In this document: positions 1 to 5,787 of the stretch, in pieces
Layout: each line of letters begins with the position of its first letter
Position numbering within the stretch: position 1 is the stretch's first letter
Assembly (NCBI GenBank): GCA_009914575.1
Contig: WNEB01000114.1
Span: 1 to 5,861 of the forward strand
DNA: 5,861 nucleotides
Direction: 5' to 3'
Origin: Burkholderia gladioli
Lineage (GTDB): Bacteria > Pseudomonadota > Gammaproteobacteria > Burkholderiales > Burkholderiaceae
Program-made: the position numbers and the translations under genes
Notes under the pieces: generated by a model
What the model was told of the DNA's origin: nothing
The model's database searches: none
Seen by the model: only the letters and a program-made list of their open reading frames with translations

Positions 1-89
1 CGGTTGATCAGGCCTTCATTATAGGCCGCCCAATTCCTGACACGGTAGCGTGCCTTCGGCTCACCTTTCTTGTGTATGTCCTTGCGCAT
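1..89 (-). CDS. IS5-family transposase, N-terminal fragment (partial at window edge)
   Basis: The first 29 codons of a DDE transposase are visible, starting MRKDIHKKGEPKARYRVRNW and continuing with AAYNEGLINR before the window edge. The pattern R/T-N-W-x-x-YN-x-x-L-I-x-R matches the start of IS903-like (IS5 family) transposases. None of the catalytic DDE residues are in view. The ATG at 87-89 is chosen because the family starts just before this motif. The frame stays open for some codons upstream, and no strong Shine-Dalgarno is visible, only an A-rich AAGAAA. The enzyme would cut and rejoin the IS ends. Whether the rest of the gene is intact cannot be seen. Confidence 0.8.
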   Translation of the reverse strand, partial: MRKDIHKKGEPKARYRVRNWAAYNEGLIN

Positions 90-201
90 TTTCTTGTCAA
101 AAATTAGGCAGTTACTCTGGAATCTGACTTGATAGGAGGCCGGCCCCGCGACCGTTGCGCGTAAACGTCAACGGATCTCGCTCGATTTATGCAACAACGC
201 C
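1..201 (-). mobile_element. End of an IS5-family (IS903-group-like) insertion sequence, cut by window edge
   Basis: The stretch ends at 184-201 with an 18-nt terminal inverted repeat that reads GGCGTTGTTGCATAAATC on the minus strand. I recall the IS903 terminal repeat as GGCTTTGTTGAATAAATC, which differs at 2 of 18 positions. Directly inside this end is a short untranslated leader and then the 5' end of a transposase gene pointing away from the repeat, the usual layout for a transposase-proximal IS end. The other end lies beyond position 1, so integrity cannot be judged. IS903-type elements typically duplicate 9 bp, so 202-210 (TAAGACGAG) would be the outside target duplication if this is a recent, intact insertion. 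The group assignment is from memory of the repeat and the protein start. Confidence 0.8.
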
Positions 202-316
202 TAAGACGAGTCAAGAGTTGGTGATCCACCAATTGGGATGTCGGATCGGCGGTTGGCGGGTTGTTTTAACGCCTCAAAAGGATACCAATCAACGCGCCAT
301 ATCCTGCGCAAAGTAG
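202..316. other. Unassigned stretch between the IS end and the MORN-repeat remnant
   Basis: No credible gene, RNA or promoter is recognised here. A short inverted repeat, TTGGTG-ATC-CACCAA (218-232), overlaps a perfect 8-bp palindrome CCAATTGG (229-236). All plus-strand frames are short or shadow-like, and the frame of the following MORN gene is stopped by TAG at 314-316. The stretch may be decayed 5' sequence of that gene or a scar of earlier rearrangement. This is inference only. Confidence 0.4.
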
Positions 317-520
317 TGCCAAATCTGGCGCGACGTTACAGAGAACGGGACGATTGCGTCCGAGGGCGACTACGTGCAGGGCAAGGAAGAGGGCGTGTGG
401 CGCGATTTTCACGAATCCGGAAAGCCGGCGGCCGAGGGCGCTTATCTGGGCGGCGAGAAACACGGTCGCTGGCGGTATTGGCGCGAGGACGGCAGCGAAG
501 AGGCGGCTGAAACCTACTGA
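317..520 (+). pseudogene. 3' remnant of a MORN-repeat protein gene (YwqK-like)
   Basis: The open frame 317-520 (67 codons, TGA at 518-520) encodes a clean tandem repeat of 24 residues. Unit 1 begins WRDVTENGTIASEGDY, unit 2 WRDFHESGKPAAEGAY and the partial unit 3 WRYWREDGSEEAAETY, with the tryptophan codons exactly 72 nt apart at 326, 398 and 470. The pattern W-x-x-(4)-G-x-x-x-x-EG-x-Y-x-x-G-x-x-x-G is that of MORN_2-type repeats, found in proteins often labelled 'YwqK family antitoxin' although no toxin link is shown here. An in-frame TAG sits at 314-316 and there is no ATG or ribosome binding site. A GTG at 374 is the only start-like codon and would cut unit 1. I therefore read it as the 3' end of a larger gene that lost its 5' part, perhaps through the nearby IS. 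A frameshifted but longer gene is the alternative. Confidence 0.6.
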
Positions 521-536
521 GGGCGCCGCAAAGCAA

Positions 537-562
537 AAAGCCCGGTCTGTCGACCGGGCTTT
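537..562. terminator. Bidirectional intrinsic terminator between tRNA-Lys and the MORN remnant
   Basis: A perfect 11-bp inverted repeat, AAAGCCCGGTC (537-547) and GACCGGGCTTT (552-562), encloses the 4-nt loop TGTC. Read on the minus strand the hairpin is followed by TTTTTGCTTT, a good U-tract, so it should end tRNA-Lys transcription and any read-through from the tol operon. On the plus strand it is followed by TTTCTGTTT and would also end the convergent MORN gene, whose stop codon is 16 nt before the stem. Confidence 0.85.
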
Positions 563-575
563 CTGTTTGATGCTT

Positions 576-651
576 TGGTAGGCCGTACGGGATTCGAACC
601 TGTGACCAACGGATTAAAAGTCCGCTGCTCTACCAGCTGAGCTAACGACCC
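576..651 (-). tRNA. tRNA-Lys (anticodon TTT)
   Basis: The minus strand folds as a standard 76-nt tRNA. The acceptor strands GGGTCGT and ACGGCCT pair over 7 bp with two G-U pairs, followed by discriminator A and an encoded CCA (576-578). The D-arm carries TAGCTCAGCTGGTAGAGC, the T-arm carries GGTTCGAATCC, and the 7-nt anticodon loop CTTTTAA has TTT at 616-618, which reads lysine AAA/AAG codons. The gene lies downstream of cpoB on the same strand. It has its own promoter immediately upstream and a strong terminator 13 nt beyond the CCA end, so it can be made alone, although read-through from the tol operon is possible. Confidence 0.97.
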
Positions 652-662
652 AAAGAGGTGAA

Positions 663-692
663 ATTATAGCCGCTGATTTCCGAACCTGCCAA
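663..692 (-). promoter_or_regulatory. Sigma-70-type promoter for tRNA-Lys
   Basis: The minus strand reads TTGGCA (687-692, 5 of 6 to the -35 consensus), an 18-nt spacer, then a perfect TATAAT (663-668). Expected initiation is near 656, a few nucleotides before the mature tRNA 5' end at 651. It lies wholly in the gap between cpoB and the tRNA. It is a prediction from sequence only. Confidence 0.8.
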
Positions 693-727
693 GCACCCGA
701 CCCTCAGCGGCACCATTCCGCCCGCTG

Positions 728-1477
728 TTACTTGATCGAATCGATCTTCGCCTGTGCCGCGGACGCCGCGCTCGAGCCCTGGAACTGCGACACCACCTGC
801 TCGAAGGTTTTCTTCGCGGTCGCTTTCTGGCCTTGTTCGAGCTGGTTCGTGCCGATCGCCACGAGGGCGTCGCCGGCGCGAGGGTGCTGCGGGAAGGCCT
901 TCACGAGCACCTGCCAGGTGGCCGTCGAGCCCTTGTAGTCGCGCAGCGCGTATTGCGCGTTGCCGAGCCAGTACTGCGCGACCGGTTGATACGGGCTTTG
1001 CGGGTACTTGGCGATGAAGGCGCGGAACGATGCGGCCGCGCCCTTGAAATCGCCGCCGCGGAACTGCTGCGAGGCCGCGTTGAACGCGTCCGTTTCCCCG
1101 GGCTGGACCGTGCCTTCAACGCCGTCCACCGTGGTCTGCTGCGGCTCGAACTTCTTGAGACGCGTGTCGAGATCGGTGTAGGCGTCGCGCTGCTGACGCT
1201 CGAGCGTCGTCAGGCGGTTGGTCAGATCCTCGTTCTGGCCGCGCAACGTCGCAACCTGCTGGTTGAGCTGGTCGATACGGGCGGACTGATCGAGGATCGT
1301 GCGTTGCGCGGCCGACACCTGATTGGTCAGGTTGTCGGTGCGGCTACGCAGGTCGAGCACGGCGCGACGGGCTTCGTCGTCGTCGAACATGCCCGCGTGC
1401 GCGGGCGCCGCGCCAAGCGCGACACCCGCGACGCAGGCCGCGGCGGCTGCACGCAGCCAGGGGAAGCGGTGCGTCAT
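728..1477 (-). CDS. cpoB: CpoB (YbgF), Tol-Pal system periplasmic coordinator
   Basis: This 249-residue protein matches the usual CpoB/YbgF length and layout. A Sec signal peptide occupies about residues 1-28 (basic start MTHRFPWLR, alanine-rich core, AHA/GMF cleavage site). A coiled coil follows at about 35-110, rich in Q, L, N and R with heptad spacing, then a linker with poly-acidic/Pro character. Three TPR-like repeats follow at about 130-163, 167-200 and 204-237; the first contains FRGGDFKGAAASFRAFIAKY and the second YWLGNAQYALRDYKG. In E. coli, CpoB trimerises through the coiled coil, binds TolA and PBP1B-LpoB, and couples outer-membrane constriction to septal peptidoglycan synthesis; that role is family knowledge. 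It is the last protein gene of the operon, starting 20 nt after pal, with AAAGGA (1489-1494) 11 nt before the ATG. No gene-specific terminator with a U-tract follows. Confidence 0.95.
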   Translation of the reverse strand: MTHRFPWLRAAAAACVAGVALGAAPAHAGMFDDDEARRAVLDLRSRTDNLTNQVSAAQRTILDQSARIDQLNQQVATLRGQNEDLTNRLTTLERQQRDAYTDLDTRLKKFEPQQTTVDGVEGTVQPGETDAFNAASQQFRGGDFKGAAASFRAFIAKYPQSPYQPVAQYWLGNAQYALRDYKGSTATWQVLVKAFPQHPRAGDALVAIGTNQLEQGQKATAKKTFEQVVSQFQGSSAASAAQAKIDSIK

Positions 1478-1497
1478 ACGGCGGTTCGTCCTTTAAC

Positions 1498-2013
1498 TTA
1501 CTGTTGGTAGACGATGTCGGCGCGGCGGTTTTGCGCCCACGACGCTTCGTCATGACCGGTCGCTTGCGGCTTTTCCTTGCCCAGGCTCACCGATTCCATT
1601 TGCGAATCCGGCACGCCCAGCAGCGACAGGCCGCGGCGGACTGCTTCGGCACGCTTCTGGCCCAGCGCGAGGTTGTACTCGCTGGTGCCGCGTTCGTCGG
1701 TGTTGCCCTGGATCAGGATGTGACGCGCCGGACGGCTCTTCAGGTACTGGGCGTGCTGTGTCAGCAGGCCTTGGTACTGATCCGACACCGAGTAGCTGTC
1801 GAAGTCGAAGTACACGCTGCGCTTGGCCAGCGGGCTGTTCGGATCGTTCAGCGGATCGACGTTCACTTGCGCGACGTCGTTCGGGTTCGGTTGCGTCTGC
1901 ATGGCGCCGCCTTGCTGATTGGCCTTGTCGTCGAGCTTGACGCCCGACTTACAGGCGGCGAGCGCGGCGAACATCATGACGGCGAGTGCGAGGCGGGCTT
2001 TATTGGTCTTCAT
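1498..2013 (-). CDS. pal: Pal, peptidoglycan-associated outer-membrane lipoprotein
   Basis: Pal here has 171 residues. It begins with a lipoprotein signal MKTNKARLALAVMMFAALAA followed by lipidated Cys21 (lipobox L-A-A-C). Residue 22 is Lys rather than Asp, so outer-membrane sorting is expected. A flexible Q/N/P-rich tether runs to about residue 62. The OmpA-like peptidoglycan-binding domain covers about 66-171, with VYFDFDSYSV, GNTDERGTSEYNLALGQKRA (103-122, including the key Asp106) and NRRADIVY near the end. It anchors the outer membrane to the wall and is the partner of TolB. I chose the ATG at 2011-2013 because AGGAG (2021-2025) is 7 nt upstream and the lipobox falls at the right distance. 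An in-frame ATG 13 codons earlier would put non-signal residues in front and overlap tolB. Confidence 0.97.
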   Translation of the reverse strand: MKTNKARLALAVMMFAALAACKSGVKLDDKANQQGGAMQTQPNPNDVAQVNVDPLNDPNSPLAKRSVYFDFDSYSVSDQYQGLLTQHAQYLKSRPARHILIQGNTDERGTSEYNLALGQKRAEAVRRGLSLLGVPDSQMESVSLGKEKPQATGHDEASWAQNRRADIVYQQ

Positions 2014-2020
2014 GGTGAAT

Positions 2021-2025
2021 CTCCT
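2021..2025 (-). promoter_or_regulatory. Shine-Dalgarno site of pal
   Basis: AGGAG on the minus strand lies 7 nt before the ATG at 2011-2013, inside the 17-nt tolB-pal gap. It decides the start of pal in favour of this ATG over the in-frame ATGs at 2050-2052 and 2032-2034, which overlap the end of tolB. Confidence 0.85.
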
Positions 2026-2030
2026 GTTGG

Positions 2031-3329
2031 TCATTGCATGAACGGCCCCCACGACGGCTCGCGGAACGAGCCGCCCTGGACGGGCAGAATCTGCGGCGGC
2101 GAGCTGCCGTCGGAAGGCACGGCGGCCAGCACGCTGCGGCCATTGGCTTGGGTCGCGTACAGCACGTACTGACCGTTTGCCGCGAAACTCGGCGATTCGT
2201 CATGCGTCGTATTGGTGACCGCGTTGGCGGCGCCGGTTTGCAGATCCTGGACATACAGCTTGAAGCCGCCGCCGGTACGCGAGATGTACGCGAGGAGCTT
2301 GCCGTCGGGGCTGACGCGCGGGCTGGTGTTGTAGTTGCCCGTGAACGTCACGCGTTGCGCGCTACCGGCGCTTTCGCCCTGGGCGGGCATCCGGTAGATT
2401 TGCGGCGCACCGCCGCGATCGCTGGTGAAGTAGATCCACCGGCCATCAGGAGAATAAAAGGGTTCGGTATCGATCGAGCTGCTCTGGGTGAGCCGGCGCA
2501 GGCCCGTGCCCGTCGCGCTGACCGAGTAGATTTGCGTGTTGCCCGACAACGACAGCGCAACCGCCAGCGTCTGGCCATCCGGCGCCCAGGCCGGTGCGCT
2601 GTTGTTGCCCTTCTGGTTCGAAATCACGTAGCGGCGGCCGGTCGGCAGGTCGTGGATATACACCACCGGCTTGCGCAGTTCGAACGAGACGTAAGCAACC
2701 TTCATTCCGCTCGGCGACCACGCCGGCGAGATGATAGGCTCGGAGCTGGTCAGCGCCGGCACCGCGTTTTCGCCGTCCGAATCGGAGATCAGCAGGCGGT
2801 ACTTGCCGCCCGAGCGCGTCACGTAGGAGAGCCGCGTGTTGAACACGCCGCGCACGCCCGTCAGCTTCTGATAGATGAAGTCGGCGATTTTGTGGCCCGT
2901 CTTGCGCATGCTTTCGGCATCGCCCGACGCCGTCAGCGACAGGCCGCCGAGGCTCTGCTGCTTGTTGGTGTCGAACAGCATGAAGTTGACCTTCACCTGG
3001 CCGCCTTCGCGATACACGGTGCCGGCCACGAACGCGTTCGCGCCCTTGCCCTTCCACGCCGCGTAGTCCACCGGCGCCGTTTCCGGCACCGGGGTGCTGC
3101 CCGCGTCGATGTTCGAGAACTTGCCGGTGCGGACCAGATTCGAGCGCACCACGGCCGTCACCGATTGCGGCAGGCCCGCTTCGTTGACGAAATTCGCGGT
3201 GGCGATCGGAATCTGGGTCGATCCGACGCCCGTGATGAGAACGTTGACCTGCGCGTTCGCGGTACTGCCCGCCGCGATCAGACACGAGGCCACGAGTGCC
3301 CTGAAACCCAGCTTCGTCATCAAACTCAT
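2031..3329 (-). CDS. tolB: TolB, periplasmic beta-propeller of the Tol-Pal system
   Basis: TolB has 432 residues from the chosen start, normal for the family. A Sec signal peptide spans about 1-26 ([20 protein letters not shown] then STANA/QVN). The TolB N-terminal alpha/beta domain (about 27-160) contains the FVAG and LGGLSL strands. A beta-propeller follows, with blade motifs SPSG (205-208), APDG (249-252), SPDG (293-296), SPDG (340-343) and AANG (383-386), closing at WGPFMQ. TolB binds Pal in the periplasm and is pulled off by TolA. The ATG at 3327-3329 is preferred: it gives a compact signal peptide, has GGGA (3340-3343) 10 nt upstream, and matches Burkholderia TolB starts as I recall them. 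An ATG at 3359 would add ten residues and one at 3320 would drop three. The frame is open upstream into tolA, but without signal-like sequence. Confidence 0.95.
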   Translation of the reverse strand: MSLMTKLGFRALVASCLIAAGSTANAQVNVLITGVGSTQIPIATANFVNEAGLPQSVTAVVRSNLVRTGKFSNIDAGSTPVPETAPVDYAAWKGKGANAFVAGTVYREGGQVKVNFMLFDTNKQQSLGGLSLTASGDAESMRKTGHKIADFIYQKLTGVRGVFNTRLSYVTRSGGKYRLLISDSDGENAVPALTSSEPIISPAWSPSGMKVAYVSFELRKPVVYIHDLPTGRRYVISNQKGNNSAPAWAPDGQTLAVALSLSGNTQIYSVSATGTGLRRLTQSSSIDTEPFYSPDGRWIYFTSDRGGAPQIYRMPAQGESAGSAQRVTFTGNYNTSPRVSPDGKLLAYISRTGGGFKLYVQDLQTGAANAVTNTTHDESPSFAANGQYVLYATQANGRSVLAAVPSDGSSPPQILPVQGGSFREPSWGPFMQ

Positions 3330-3417
3330 GCTTACAGATTCCCGTATGTAGCTGCGCATGCGCAGAGACTCGACGATAGTCGATTCGTTCCGAGCCGCTT
3401 GCGCGCGAGTGCAATGC
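3330..3417 (-). other. tolA-tolB intergenic spacer with a 14-bp palindrome
   Basis: This 88-nt gap is the longest inside the operon. It holds a perfect palindrome CTGCGCATGCGCAG (3352-3365) and a small stem TCGAC-GATA-GTCGA (3370-3383). The tolB frame is open through it, but no start with a clear ribosome site is found before 3329. No convincing internal promoter is visible: no TATAAT-like hexamer is paired with a -35. Its role, such as mRNA processing or stability, is unknown. Confidence 0.5.
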
Positions 3418-4482
3418 TTAATTCGCGTCGCCGGCGGCCCGGAAGGTGATGGTAATGTTGCCCGGGGTGCTTCCGTTAGTATCGGGCGGCAGCGGCGAGG
3501 CATTCCGCACCGCGCTCACGACCGTATCATCCCAGGCCGAATTGCCGCTCGACCGCGTTACCGTCACGCCGAGCACATCGCCCGACGGCAAGCAGCGAAC
3601 CTGCACGCGCGTTTCCAGACCTTCGCGCGAGCCGCCCCAAGTGATGAACGGCTTCACCCGGCGCTTGACCTTGTCCGCGTAGCCCGGCGAGGCGGCGTTG
3701 CCGCCCGAGCCGCTGCCCGTGCCGCTCTTCGCCAGCCCGTCGGCGCCGCCCGAACCGCCTGCCGCGCCCTGCAACTGGGCGAGGCGAGCCTGGCGTTCCT
3801 TGTCCAGCTTGGCCTTGGACGCCGCGTCGGCCTTGGCTTTGGCGGCGGCTTCGGCCTTCGCCTTGGCGGCCGCTTCCGATTTGGCCGCTGCCGCAGCCTT
3901 CTCGGCCTCGGCCTTCTTCTCGGCTTCGGCCTGCGCTTGCGCCTGCTTGCGTTGCTGGTCGAGCTTCTGCTGTTGTTCGAGTTTCTTCTGCTGATCGGCG
4001 AGCTGCTGCTGGCGCAGCTTGTCCGCCTGCTTTTGCTTCTCGGCCTGCTTTTCCGCTGCCTGCTGCTGAGCCAGTTGCTGCGCGGCCAGTTGGGCGGCGC
4101 GCTTGGCCTGTGCTTCCTGTTCGGCCTTCAGCGCCTGCTGGCGCTGTTCGGCGAGCTGAGCCTCGCGGGCGACCGCTTCCTGTTGCTGACGGCGTTTTTG
4201 TTGCAGTGCGATATCGGCGTCGTCGTCTTTGGCGGGCGGCGGCGCGGGCGCGACCTTGACGGGCGGCGCGGGCTGAACCGGCTGCGGGGCCGGCGAATCG
4301 GGCACCTCGGTCCACAGCTCGGCTTCGGCGCCGACCGGCGTGCTGTTTTGCCACTGAATGCCGTGATAGAGCAGGGCGATCAGCAACACGTGCATCAACG
4401 CGGCCAGGAAAAACGCGCGCCCCGTCCCGCGCTCTTGCGGCGGGCTCAACGGCGAGGCGGTGCGTTGTTTGCGCTGATTCAT
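3418..4482 (-). CDS. tolA: TolA, inner-membrane-anchored periplasm-spanning protein
   Basis: TolA has 354 residues in three domains. A short basic cytoplasmic start leads to one membrane helix (about 23-42, [19 protein letters not shown]). A Pro-rich segment (about 61-84) precedes a long A/K/Q/E-rich helix (about 90-240), including AAAKAK-type repeats near its end. A Gly/Ser linker (about 243-266) joins the C-terminal TonB-like domain III (about 268-354), which starts [17 protein letters not shown] and has a single Cys297. It transmits TolQR motor force to TolB-Pal. The membrane helix keeps the TolQ-contacting histidine (H31), but the usual SxxxH serine is alanine (A27). The ATG overlaps the tolR stop as ATGA (4479-4482) with no good Shine-Dalgarno, so translation is probably coupled to tolR. 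Confidence 0.95.
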   Translation of the reverse strand: MNQRKQRTASPLSPPQERGTGRAFFLAALMHVLLIALLYHGIQWQNSTPVGAEAELWTEVPDSPAPQPVQPAPPVKVAPAPPPAKDDDADIALQQKRRQQQEAVAREAQLAEQRQQALKAEQEAQAKRAAQLAAQQLAQQQAAEKQAEKQKQADKLRQQQLADQQKKLEQQQKLDQQRKQAQAQAEAEKKAEAEKAAAAAKSEAAAKAKAEAAAKAKADAASKAKLDKERQARLAQLQGAAGGSGGADGLAKSGTGSGSGGNAASPGYADKVKRRVKPFITWGGSREGLETRVQVRCLPSGDVLGVTVTRSSGNSAWDDTVVSAVRNASPLPPDTNGSTPGNITITFRAAGDAN

Positions 4483-4928
4483 TTCGATTTGACGAGGAGG
4501 CCCACGCGCTTGACGCCACGTGCTTTCAGATCGGACATGACGGTCATGACCTTGTCGTATTGCACCGTCTTGTCGGCTGCGATCACAACCGGCTGGTCGG
4601 GATGATCGGCCTGGCGCGACGCGATGAAATCGTCGAGTTCGGCCTTCGTCATCGCGTCTTCCTGCGAGGCGCCGGTTTCGCTCTTGTAGCGGACGGTCAT
4701 CTTGCCGTCGGCCTGGATGTTGACCACCACGGGCGGCGTCTGGTCCTGCGGGGCGGCGTTGCCGCCCGTCGGCAGGTTCACGATCGACGGCGAGACGAGC
4801 GGCGCCGTGACCATGAAGATCACGAGCAGCACCAGCATCACGTCGATGTACGGAACGACGTTGATGTCGGCCATAGAGCGGCGCGAACGGTCGCCGCGCA
4901 TGCTGGAACGAAGGGGAGTGCCGGCCAT
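4479..4928 (-). CDS. tolR: TolR, proton-channel subunit of the Tol motor
   Basis: TolR has 149 residues and belongs to the ExbD/TolR family. A short basic cytoplasmic start is followed by ADINVVPYIDVMLVLLVIFM, the signature membrane helix with the channel aspartate D29 (equivalent to E. coli D23). A periplasmic domain from about residue 60 to the end (VVVNIQADGK, ELDDFIASR, PVVIAADKTVQYDKVMTVMS, KARGVKRVGLL) dimerises and binds peptidoglycan in the family. With TolQ it converts proton flow into motion of TolA. The start at 4926-4928 is fixed by AAGGAG (4935-4940) 6 nt upstream. Later ATGs at residues 10 and 19 lack this. The gene begins 10 nt after tolQ and its TGA overlaps the tolA ATG. Confidence 0.97.
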   Translation of the reverse strand: MAGTPLRSSMRGDRSRRSMADINVVPYIDVMLVLLVIFMVTAPLVSPSIVNLPTGGNAAPQDQTPPVVVNIQADGKMTVRYKSETGASQEDAMTKAELDDFIASRQADHPDQPVVIAADKTVQYDKVMTVMSDLKARGVKRVGLLVKSK

Positions 4929-4934
4929 CGCGTG

Positions 4935-4940
4935 CTCCTT
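4935..4940 (-). promoter_or_regulatory. Shine-Dalgarno site of tolR, overlapping the tolQ stop
   Basis: The minus strand reads TAAGGAG: the tolQ stop TAA (4939-4941) shares its two A bases with AAGGAG, which is 6 nt before the tolR ATG. Ribosomes ending tolQ sit on the tolR start signal, suggesting coupled synthesis of the two motor subunits. Confidence 0.85.
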
Positions 4941-5616
4941 ATTGCGCCTGGCGCTGCAGAATGTTCGAGAATTCTTCGACGAACGTTTCGAAGCGGCTGG
5001 CCAGAAGGTCGATGTCGTGCGCGTAGCGGTTGTACGCCACCACGGCCGGGATTGCGGCGAACAGGCCGATCGCGGTGGCGACGAGCGCCTCGGCGATGCC
5101 CGGCGCGACGTTGGCGAGCGTGGCCTGCTGCACGTTGGCGAGGCCGCGGAACGAGTTCATGATCCCCCAGACCGTGCCGAACAGGCCGATGTACGGGCTG
5201 ACCGAGCCGACCGACGCGAGGAACGCGAGATTGTTCTCCAGCATGTCGAGCTCGCGCTGGAACGACGCGCGCATTGCGCGGCGGGCGCCGTCGAGAATCA
5301 GCGCCGGATCGGTCATGCGCTTTTCCTTGGCTTTCAGGAATTCGCGCATGCCCGATTCGAAGATGCGTTCGAGCGAACCGATCGTATGGCGATTGTTGGC
5401 TGCACTCTGATACAGCGGCTGAAGATCGCCGCCCGACCAGAATTCGCGCTCGAAGCGTTCGGTTTGCGCGCGCGCGCGGCGGATCGCGAACCACTTGCGG
5501 AAGATGATCGTCCAGGAGAACAGCGACAGCAGCAGCAGCAGCCCCATCACGGCCTGGGCAAGCACGCTCGCATTAAGAACGAGAGAAACGATCGACAGGT
5601 CTTGAGCAGAGTTCAT
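4939..5616 (-). CDS. tolQ: TolQ, proton-channel subunit of the Tol motor
   Basis: TolQ has 225 residues and belongs to the MotA/TolQ/ExbB family. Three membrane helices are visible: about 15-40 (LAQAVMGLLLLLSLFSW), about 130-156 (LASVGSVSPYIGLFGTVWGI) and about 174-196 (EALVATAIGLFAAIPAVVAY). The cytoplasmic loop between helices 1 and 2 carries FESGMREF and a predicted amphipathic helix. Thr148 and Thr181 correspond to the pore threonines T145 and T178 of E. coli TolQ. A pentamer of TolQ surrounds TolR and energises TolA. The ATG at 5614-5616 gives the family-typical start MNSAQDLSIVSLVLNAS. No clear Shine-Dalgarno is seen; the nearest, AAGG, is about 18 nt away. It is the first gene of the operon here, and ybgC, commonly just before tolQ, is not recognisable in the remaining 245 nt. 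Confidence 0.97.
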   Translation of the reverse strand: MNSAQDLSIVSLVLNASVLAQAVMGLLLLLSLFSWTIIFRKWFAIRRARAQTERFEREFWSGGDLQPLYQSAANNRHTIGSLERIFESGMREFLKAKEKRMTDPALILDGARRAMRASFQRELDMLENNLAFLASVGSVSPYIGLFGTVWGIMNSFRGLANVQQATLANVAPGIAEALVATAIGLFAAIPAVVAYNRYAHDIDLLASRFETFVEEFSNILQRQAQ

Positions 5617-5758
5617 AGGTGTGTGGTTGTCATGCCTTCTTGGCCGCCGCGCCGCGTTGTCGCACGTCTGGCGAATTACGGGTCCGGCTTCCGGACGGGT
5701 ATGGCAGGTCGTGGCGGCGTCCCATTCGTAGTTGAAGGTTGGGACGGCGGGGTTTCAT
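5617..5758 (-). other. Probable 5' leader of the tol operon with a possible small ORF
   Basis: This is the stretch between the putative promoter and tolQ. It includes a 42-codon frame (5630-5758, start ATG at 5756-5758, MKPRRPNLQLRMGRRH... ending GAAAKKA, TGA 13 nt before tolQ). That frame is Arg-rich, lacks a recognisable ribosome site and matches nothing I know. In the tolQ frame the leader is also open from a TGA at 5755-5757 and looks codon-biased, but has no start codon. A hairpin GTCCGG-AAG-CCGGAC lies at 5682-5696. It may be a leader, a decayed gene end or a small gene. Confidence 0.35.
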
Positions 5759-5787
5759 AGATTAGGCAGACTTCCGATCATGGTCAA
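5759..5787 (-). promoter_or_regulatory. Putative sigma-70-type promoter of the tol-pal operon
   Basis: The minus strand reads TTGACC (5782-5787, 5 of 6 to the -35 consensus), a 17-nt spacer, and TAATCT (5759-5764), which keeps the most conserved T, A and final T of the -10. Initiation would be near 5752, giving a leader of about 136 nt before tolQ. The -10 overlaps the TAA stop (5762-5764) of the upstream gene. Spacing is optimal but the -10 is weak. Confidence 0.5.

Noticed and set aside
238..510. Plus-strand 90-codon frame from ATG 238
   Set aside because: It overlaps the MORN repeats in another frame, is Arg/Gly-rich and lacks a domain. The MORN frame clearly explains the 3' part.
537..562. 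Attachment site for an integrative element next to tRNA-Lys
   Set aside because: tRNA 3' ends are common integration sites, but no repeat of the tRNA end is found to the left and no integrase is in view. The nearby mobile sequence is an ordinary IS.
2034..3449. Long plus-strand frame (471 codons) opposite tolB
   Set aside because: It is the antisense of tolB in GC-rich DNA, where third-position bias keeps a reverse frame open. The product is Arg-rich with no domain, and tolB is unmistakable.
2031..3503. Longer TolB with 58 extra N-terminal residues
   Set aside because: The extension overlaps tolA, is not signal-like and would bury the clear signal peptide that begins at the ATG 3327-3329.
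3358..4605. Long plus-strand frame (415 codons) opposite tolA
   Set aside because: Its Leu/Gly/Arg-rich stretches are the reverse reading of the Ala/Lys/Gln codon repeats of TolA. There is no ribosome site or family resemblance.
4702..5760. Plus-strand frame (352 codons) opposite tolR and tolQ
   Set aside because: It is a codon-bias shadow of two well-conserved membrane proteins; no recognisable domain.
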